A stretch of DNA of 10,069 bases, taken from an uncultured Prevotella sp. (lineage in GTDB: Bacteria; Bacteroidota; Bacteroidia; Bacteroidales; Bacteroidaceae). The stretch is taken from contig ONQK01000137.1 of the NCBI GenBank assembly GCA_900319895.1, positions 1 through 10,069 on the forward strand, written 5' to 3'. The first letter of the stretch is position 1; each line of letters starts with the position of its first letter. Made by a program: the position numbers and the translations under genes. The notes beneath the pieces are model-generated. The model worked only from the letters and a program-made list of their open reading frames with translations. It searched no databases and had not been told where the DNA came from. Shown piece by piece: positions 1 through 5,083 of this stretch.

Positions 1-168
1 TGGATTGGTGCCGGTACGACTGTCATTCAAGGCGTAAGGATTGGGCGATGGTGTGTTGTCGGCGCGGGCAGTGTCGTGACCAAAGATATTCCCGACGGTT
101 ATCTTGCCGTGGGGAACCGTTGTAAGTTAATCAAGCAAATAAATCAAGATTTTTGTAATGGCAAATAA
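1..168 (+). CDS. PglD/NeuD-type sugar O/N-acetyltransferase, C-terminal part only
   Basis: This is the 3' end (55 codons) of a gene that starts before the window. The visible protein shows left-handed beta-helix hexapeptide repeats (IGAGTTV, IQGVRIG, CVVGAGSVVTKDI), then the usual 'P-x-G-Y-x-A-V-G-N' closing segment and a short Lys-rich helix. This is the C-terminal layout of acyltransferases of the PglD/NeuD type, which acetylate a 4-amino nucleotide sugar using acetyl-CoA. The catalytic histidine and the N-terminal nucleotide-binding domain would lie upstream and cannot be checked. The stop codon overlaps the start of the aminotransferase gene by 11 bases, which suggests translational coupling. 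The neighbouring aminotransferase and dehydratase make a bacillosamine-type N-acetyltransferase the best reading. A serine acetyltransferase or a general sugar O-acetyltransferase cannot be excluded from the tail alone. Confidence 0.8.
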   Translation, partial: WIGAGTTVIQGVRIGRWCVVGAGSVVTKDIPDGYLAVGNRCKLIKQINQDFCNGK

Positions 169-1411
169 ACGAATTTATCTCTGCCTAGCCCACATGAGCG
201 AGGCGGGACTTGAACAAAAGTATATCAAAGAGGCCTTCGACACCAACTGGGTGGTGCCGCTGGGGCCGAATGTGAATGGGTTTGAGGCCGACTTGGAACA
301 ATTTGTCGGAGAAGACAAGCACGTTGTAGCGTTGTCGTCAGGAACCGCCGCCGTACATTTGGCACTGATTGCCTGCGGCGTGCAGGCGGGCGATGAGGTC
401 ATCGTGCAGAGTTTCACCTTCTGCGCCTCGTCGCACCCGATTACTTATCTTGGCGCGACACCTGTATTTATCGATTCTGAGGCGGAGACATGGAACATGG
501 ACCCCGAATTGATGGAAGTGGCCATCAAAGACCGCATTGCCAAGACGGGCAAGAAGCCTAAGGCCATTATTCCTGTCTATCTCTATGGTATGCCTGCAAA
601 ACTTGATGAGATCATGGAAATTGCCGATAAATACGGCATTCCTGTCATTGAAGACGCTGCTGAGGGTCTGGGCTCGTTGTATAAAGGCCAGGTTTGCGGT
701 ACGTTTGGCAAGTATGGCGTGTTGTCGTTCAACGGCAACAAGATGATCACCACCTCGGGCGGCGGCGCGCTGATTTGCCCTGATGAAGAGGCGAAGAGCA
801 AGATCATGTGGTATGCCACCCAGGCGCGTGAGGCTTATCCGTATTATCAGCACGAGGCCATTGGCTACAACTACCGCATGTCGAACATCTGCGCGGGCAT
901 CGGGCGCGGCCAGATGACCGTTGTCAACGATCATGTGGCGCATCATCGGCATGTGGCGGACCTCTATCGGGAAGCCTTCAAGGACGTGAACGGCATTACT
1001 TTCCATGATGAGATGGATGGGATGACATCGAATTTCTGGCTGTCAACCATTGTCTTGGACGAAAATTTGCATGTGAGCGATGAGGAGACTGCCTATGCGG
1101 AAGCGGTTCAAGGTGCCGTGGGCGGTGCGGCTGGCGTTGTACATGCTGGCGGCGGTGTTCATACAGACTGTGAGCCCAACGACAACGTGGAGGCGCTGCG
1201 CAAAGTGTTGGACAAGGAGGGCGTCGAGGCGCGTCCGCTGTGGAAACCCATGCACAAGCAGCCGGTTTACAAGGATGCTCCGGCGTATGTGAATGGTGTG
1301 AGCGAGGCTTTGTTCAAGAAGGGGCTTTGCCTGCCCTCGGGGCCTTATGTCACGGATGAGGACGTCGCACGGATAGTGGCAGTCATCAAAGAAAACATAT
1401 CTAAGAATTGA
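158..1411 (+). CDS. pglE: DegT/DnrJ/EryC1 (PglE-like) PLP-dependent sugar aminotransferase
   Basis: A 417-residue fold-type I aminotransferase that transfers an amino group, usually from glutamate, to a 4-keto-6-deoxy nucleotide sugar in the cytoplasm. Visible family marks are SSGTAAVHLAL (about 60-70, phosphate-binding loop), the PLP-ring Asp in VIEDAAEGLGS (Asp166), the Schiff-base Lys in SFNGNKMITTSGGG (Lys195), GYNYRMSN (237-243) and the C-terminal RPLWKPMHKQPVY block (359-371). The ATG at 158 is chosen because it overlaps the upstream stop and gives the usual N-terminus. The protein is longer than the Campylobacter PglE because of an extra Gly/Ala/His-rich stretch at about 315-345; the frame is intact, since family motifs continue on both sides. 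Placed between a PglD-like acetyltransferase and a PglF-like dehydratase, its likely substrate is UDP-4-keto-6-deoxy-GlcNAc. The exact sugar is inferred from context. Confidence 0.9.
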   Translation: MANKRIYLCLAHMSEAGLEQKYIKEAFDTNWVVPLGPNVNGFEADLEQFVGEDKHVVALSSGTAAVHLALIACGVQAGDEVIVQSFTFCASSHPITYLGATPVFIDSEAETWNMDPELMEVAIKDRIAKTGKKPKAIIPVYLYGMPAKLDEIMEIADKYGIPVIEDAAEGLGSLYKGQVCGTFGKYGVLSFNGNKMITTSGGGALICPDEEAKSKIMWYATQAREAYPYYQHEAIGYNYRMSNICAGIGRGQMTVVNDHVAHHRHVADLYREAFKDVNGITFHDEMDGMTSNFWLSTIVLDENLHVSDEETAYAEAVQGAVGGAAGVVHAGGGVHTDCEPNDNVEALRKVLDKEGVEARPLWKPMHKQPVYKDAPAYVNGVSEALFKKGLCLPSGPYVTDEDVARIVAVIKENISKN

Positions 1412-1476
1412 ACATTTGGGGGCGGCAGGAATTGTCGTGCCCAATTTTAAGGCAGAATTGTAAAAACTATTTGGTT

Positions 1477-3414
1477 ATGAGTAGATTGACAACATGGCTC
1501 AGAGAACTGTTGAACAAGTATTTCAGTAAAAACTCCCTCCCTTATTGGGGAGTGTTGATGATAGACAGCCTATTGTGTTATATTTCAGGTGTTTTTGTAC
1601 TGTGGAGCGTCTATGGTTCCAAAGCATTGTTGAATTTCGAGGCCTTGTCGTTGACGATTTTGGTATACATGATCTATTGTCTCATCGGTTTCAGGATGTT
1701 CCATACTTATTCAGGCATTATCCGCTATTCCACATTCAGCGACTTGAAGAGGGTCGGCTATGCCATGCTAGTATCGTTCATCATAGCCTTTATCATGCAT
1801 TACCCCATTTATTTCCTGCCGTTGGAGAAATACGCCCGACTGACAGGCAAGCGGATCATCTTGATGTATTTCATGGCCACGGTCATGATGTGGATTTTCC
1901 GAATAATCGTCAAAACGGTATATGAAATCGTCTTTTCTTCCAAAAATGGGACGCGGACGCTGATCTATGGCGTATTGGACGGTGGTGTCAGTCTTGCCAA
2001 GAGCATTCGGAACGACCGTGAGTCAAATTATATTTTGAAGGGCTTCATCTCTCCGGAAGCCATCAAGTCGGACAAGATATTGATGGGCGAGCGTGTGTAT
2101 GCCGTGAATGAAGACCTGCCCCATGTGCTGGAAACCTTGAACATCCAGACAGTATTGGTGTCGCCATTGCGCAACGATTTGTTCCGCAATGACCAGACGT
2201 TGCAGAATTACTTGATTCAGGCAGGAGTGAAAATCTACATGGGCGCACAGCTTCAAGAGTGGGACGGCGACACATCGTATGCCCTGCATCAGTTGAAGCC
2301 CATCAGTATTGAAGACTTGCTGCCCCGCGACGAGATCAACGTGGACCTGGTCTCGGTAGGCAACATGCTGACAGGCAGGCGCATCCTCATCACGGGGTCG
2401 GCGGGCAGCATCGGCTCGGAACTGGTGCAGCAGATTGCAGCGTATTCTCCGACCGAGATGATATTGATCGACCAGGCAGAAACACCCCAGCATTCGCTGT
2501 TCCTGAACATTAAGGCCAAATGGCCTTTCCTGAACATACATGTCGTCTTGACCTCCATATTGAACCAGACGCGCATGGAGCACATCTTCAAGACCCATAG
2601 GCCGGACTATGTGTTCCATGCCGCGGCCTACAAGCATGTTCCGATGATGGAAAACAACCCGAGCGAGAGCATACAGAATAACATACACGGCACGAAAATC
2701 GTCGCTGACCTGAGTGTGAAATATAATGTGAAGAAATTTGTGATGATCTCAACCGACAAGGCCGTCAATCCGACCAATGTCATGGGCTGCTCGAAGCGTA
2801 TTTGTGAAATCTACGTCCAAAGCTTGGACAAAGCGATAAAGGACGGCAAAGTGTTGGGGAATACCCAGTTTGTCACGACTCGTTTCGGAAATGTACTGGG
2901 CTCAAACGGCAGTGTCATACCGCTGTTCGAGAAGCAGATCCGAGAAGGCGGCCCCGTGACGGTGACCGACCCGAACATCATCCGCTATTTTATGCTCATC
3001 CCGGAGGCATGTAAATTGGTCCTTGAGGCTGGGACGCATGGCAGCGGAGGTGAGATTTTCGTGTTCGACATGGGGCAGCCGGTGAGAATCGCTGATTTGG
3101 CACAAAGAATGATTTCTTTGAGCAATGCCAAAGACGTGGAGATCGTGTACACAGGATTGAGAGAGGGCGAGAAGCTCTATGAAGAGGTGCTGAACGACCA
3201 AGAGACGACCGTGCCCTCGTTCCACGAGAAAATCCGCATAGCCATGGTGCGTGAATATGACTATCAAAAGGTGGAAGAGGATGTGGAAAAACTGTTGGAC
3301 ATCTCGGATTCGCTTGACGCCATGGCAATGGTGAGAAAAATGAAGGACATCGTACCAGAGTTCATCTCCAACAATTCGGTTTATGCAGAGCTTGATGCCA
3401 AGACTGTATCTTAA
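1477..3414 (+). CDS. pglF: Membrane-bound nucleotide-sugar 4,6-dehydratase (PglF/CapD/FlaA1 family)
   Basis: A 645-residue polysaccharide-biosynthesis SDR enzyme. The N-terminus has about four membrane segments (roughly residues 22-47, 56-75, 93-114 and 126-145), followed by a first Rossmann-like domain (about 158-270) and the catalytic SDR domain. That domain has the NAD-binding TGSAGSIGSE (306-315), HAAAYKHVPMME, the catalytic STDK (425-428), MGCSK (436-440) and FGNVLGSNGSVIPLF (470-484). The position eight after the catalytic Lys is Met436, not Tyr. In C. jejuni PglF this position is Met, with Thr-Asp-Lys doing the chemistry, whereas C5-inverting FlaA1 has Tyr. The likely reaction is therefore UDP-GlcNAc to UDP-4-keto-6-deoxy-GlcNAc. 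The frame stays open up to a TTG at 1408 that overlaps the previous stop, but the ATG at 1477 gives the family's usual short N-terminus before the first membrane helix. The next gene follows after 18 bases. Confidence 0.9.
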   Translation: MSRLTTWLRELLNKYFSKNSLPYWGVLMIDSLLCYISGVFVLWSVYGSKALLNFEALSLTILVYMIYCLIGFRMFHTYSGIIRYSTFSDLKRVGYAMLVSFIIAFIMHYPIYFLPLEKYARLTGKRIILMYFMATVMMWIFRIIVKTVYEIVFSSKNGTRTLIYGVLDGGVSLAKSIRNDRESNYILKGFISPEAIKSDKILMGERVYAVNEDLPHVLETLNIQTVLVSPLRNDLFRNDQTLQNYLIQAGVKIYMGAQLQEWDGDTSYALHQLKPISIEDLLPRDEINVDLVSVGNMLTGRRILITGSAGSIGSELVQQIAAYSPTEMILIDQAETPQHSLFLNIKAKWPFLNIHVVLTSILNQTRMEHIFKTHRPDYVFHAAAYKHVPMMENNPSESIQNNIHGTKIVADLSVKYNVKKFVMISTDKAVNPTNVMGCSKRICEIYVQSLDKAIKDGKVLGNTQFVTTRFGNVLGSNGSVIPLFEKQIREGGPVTVTDPNIIRYFMLIPEACKLVLEAGTHGSGGEIFVFDMGQPVRIADLAQRMISLSNAKDVEIVYTGLREGEKLYEEVLNDQETTVPSFHEKIRIAMVREYDYQKVEEDVEKLLDISDSLDAMAMVRKMKDIVPEFISNNSVYAELDAKTVS

Positions 3415-3432
3415 ATGGCCTTATATTCGTGA

Positions 3433-4536
3433 ATGATGAAAATTCGGGATTTATTTTTTCATTTTGTGCGCAGTGCACTTTGGCATAGACCGACGGATAT
3501 AAAGGAATTGCCGACCGGAGTTTGCCTTCAATTGCTGCAGATGGCGCGCCAGCAAACCCTGCATGGGCTGATAGCCGATGTCATTCTCCGCGACAACATG
3601 AAGGTCGGACTACAAGGTGTGGCTCAAATCTTGCAGAGCCACCAGCAAGCACAAGCCAGCAATTTGAAATTAGACGAAAAGGTGGAGGAAGTCACCCGGC
3701 TGCTTAAAGCCGAAAACATCCGGTTTGTCATTGTAAAAGGGCAGGTGTTGAATCAATTTTACCCAAAGCCGGGCATCCGGGCCGCCGGTGACATTGATTT
3801 GTACTGCGTGGGGGATGATTTTGAAAAAGCCATCGCCTTTTTTAATCAATTCTGCGGCGAGGAGAAAGACAGCTCCGCATCTGTTGTGAAGGAAATCAAT
3901 TATACCAAGGACGGTGTTGTCTATGAAGTGCATCGTTGGTTGAGCGACTTGTATGCGCCGTCACATCAGCGCTATTGGGACAGTTTGTTCCTTGATTGGG
4001 ACAAGATGATCGACTTCGTGAAGATAGGGCAGCAGGAGGTGCCTACGCTCAATCCCACGCTCAATGCCCTTTATGTTTTTGTACATTTGTTCTACCATCA
4101 GTTGGTCTTAGGCGTTGGATTGCGCCAGTTTTGCGACTTGGCAGTGCTTTTACATCATGAGAAGCAGCGCATAGATGCCCTGCTTTTGCAGCGACATTTA
4201 TGCCGGTTAGGCCTCTTGGACGCGTTTTGCACCATCGGCGCGGTGTTGGTACATCAGCTTGGCCTGCCTTCAGAAGATTTCCCCGTTGAGATAAAGCCTT
4301 GGCATCGGCGTTATGCGCAGCGCATCTTGGAAGATGTCTTCAAACGAGGGAATTTCGGGCATTACCACCGTAAAGTCCATGAGGCAGGCTGGCAGCACAG
4401 CCTGGAGACAGGTTGCGTCTCATTGAGTCATTTTTTCCGTTATTTCAGGCTTGCGCCCAAAGAGTTGCTGTGGTTCATACCTAAACAGACAGTTTCTTCG
4501 ATTCGTGTGAATTGGAACAGCCATCAAAACCAGTGA
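3433..4536 (+). CDS. NTP_transf_5-type nucleotidyltransferase family protein
   Basis: A 367-residue protein with the core signature of the uncharacterised nucleotidyltransferase family (NTP_transf_5, Pfam PF14907). It has VIVKGQVLNQFYP (99-111), then IRAAGDIDLYC (115-125), that is Lys102-Gly103, Arg116 and the metal-binding Asp120-x-Asp122 pair of the polymerase-beta-like fold. The N-terminal 90 residues and the C-terminal half are mostly helical; the middle has a His/Leu-rich stretch around 210-250. No signal peptide or convincing membrane helix is seen. It starts 18 bases after the dehydratase stop (ATG at 3433, with a second ATG directly after), so it is probably the last gene of that operon, ahead of a terminator. 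Relatives occur in capsule/exopolysaccharide loci and some peptide-modification clusters. The substrate is unknown; transfer of a nucleotidyl or sugar-phosphate group to a glycan or protein is a guess from the fold. Confidence 0.75.
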   Translation: MMKIRDLFFHFVRSALWHRPTDIKELPTGVCLQLLQMARQQTLHGLIADVILRDNMKVGLQGVAQILQSHQQAQASNLKLDEKVEEVTRLLKAENIRFVIVKGQVLNQFYPKPGIRAAGDIDLYCVGDDFEKAIAFFNQFCGEEKDSSASVVKEINYTKDGVVYEVHRWLSDLYAPSHQRYWDSLFLDWDKMIDFVKIGQQEVPTLNPTLNALYVFVHLFYHQLVLGVGLRQFCDLAVLLHHEKQRIDALLLQRHLCRLGLLDAFCTIGAVLVHQLGLPSEDFPVEIKPWHRRYAQRILEDVFKRGNFGHYHRKVHEAGWQHSLETGCVSLSHFFRYFRLAPKELLWFIPKQTVSSIRVNWNSHQNQ

Positions 4537-4545
4537 TATTGGGAT

Positions 4546-4573
4546 AAAAAAGTGCCATGTCTTTGGGCTGGCA
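4546..4573 (-). terminator. Weak candidate minus-strand terminator
   Basis: Read on the minus strand, TGCCA (4573-4569) and TGGCA (4557-4553) can form a 5-bp stem with an 11-base loop, followed by C and six T (4551-4546). It lies just beyond the large hairpin and downstream of the HAD gene, so it would end the rmlA-wzc-HAD transcript. The T-run is good but the stem is short, hence low confidence. Confidence 0.35.
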
Positions 4574-4575
4574 TC

Positions 4576-4616
4576 AAGAAATCGGCTATCAGAAGTGTCC
4601 TGATAGCCGATTTCTT
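4576..4616. terminator. Perfect 16-bp hairpin between convergent operons
   Basis: The arms 4576-4591 and 4601-4616 are exact reverse complements (16 bp) around a 9-base loop. The plus-strand 3' arm ends in TTTCTT and runs on into TTG, giving a short U-rich tail, so it fits a rho-independent terminator for the plus-strand glycan operon. On the minus strand the 3' arm is also followed by little T, but the stem alone may stall the opposing transcript. It lies in the 101-base gap between the two converging operons. Confidence 0.8.
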
Positions 4617-4637
4617 TTGTACTGTGTCCTTATGGAG

Positions 4638-5066
4638 TTAAAAGAATTTCCACCAAGGTCTTTTCTTGGGTTGTTTGTCATAAATGGAGCTTTTCATGCG
4701 TTCACGCAAGGTCTGCTCATAGCTCTTTCCTTCTGTAATCATTTGGTAAATTGTCCCCCAGTCGGGCAGGCCGCCGACATTTCGGTCGTCAATGAAGAGG
4801 TCTGCCTTCAATTTCCGCGAATAGTCGTTGCTCTTGCCTGTCTCTTCAGGATAATCGCTGTTGACAGCATAGAACTCAACTCCTCTGGCCCTGCACCATT
4901 CCACCGCTTCATCCAGGAGCTCTTTCTCCCGGACACTCCACAAGATAACCTGATGCTGTTGTTTGATCAGCATTTTCAGCGTTTCCGTGGCAAAAGGCAG
5001 TTCTTTACCTATCTTGGGATATTCGTGTGTGACGATTGTCCCGTCAAAATCAACAGCTATAACCAT
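4638..5066 (-). CDS. BT0820-type HAD-superfamily phosphatase-like protein
   Basis: A compact 142-residue HAD protein. Motif I is DFDGT (Asp6, Asp8), with Asp6 the expected nucleophile; motif II is LWSVR (Ser44); a Lys region around 85-87 and FIDDRN (Asp93-Asp94) give motifs III and IV. It resembles the small BT0820-type HAD proteins of Bacteroides. There is no room for a cap domain (C0 type), and such enzymes often act on large or exposed phosphorylated substrates. The C-terminus ends in a basic/aromatic tail (KKRPWWKFF). The gene starts 17 bases after the wzc stop and is the last of the minus-strand operon. A role as phosphatase for the neighbouring tyrosine kinase or for a sugar phosphate is inference only; the true substrate is unknown. 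The start ATG at 5066 is the only one that leaves motif I at the N-terminus. Confidence 0.8.
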   Translation of the reverse strand: MVIAVDFDGTIVTHEYPKIGKELPFATETLKMLIKQQHQVILWSVREKELLDEAVEWCRARGVEFYAVNSDYPEETGKSNDYSRKLKADLFIDDRNVGGLPDWGTIYQMITEGKSYEQTLRERMKSSIYDKQPKKRPWWKFF

Positions 5067-5083
5067 AGTTCTCGAAATTTTTG

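Noticed and set aside
338..1006. Long open frame on the minus strand (222 codons)
   Set aside because: It is antisense to the aminotransferase, has no recognisable domain and an odd His/Arg-rich composition; a shadow of the real gene.
1080..1292. Possible frameshift in the aminotransferase, because another frame is open across the odd Gly/Ala-rich segment
   Set aside because: The main frame carries family motifs both before (SNFWLSTIVL) and after (RPLWKPMHKQPVY) the segment without any break, so it is an insert in an intact gene.
1408..1476. TTG at 1408 as the start of the dehydratase, adding 23 residues
   Set aside because: It overlaps the previous stop, but the added residues do not look like the family N-terminus, while the ATG at 1477 gives a typical short lead into the first membrane helix.
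3568..4611. The 12-mer CTGATAGCCGAT occurs in the nucleotidyltransferase gene (3568-3579) and in the terminator arm (4600-4611)
   Set aside because: A single shared 12-mer with unrelated flanks; no further copies noticed, so chance is the simplest explanation.
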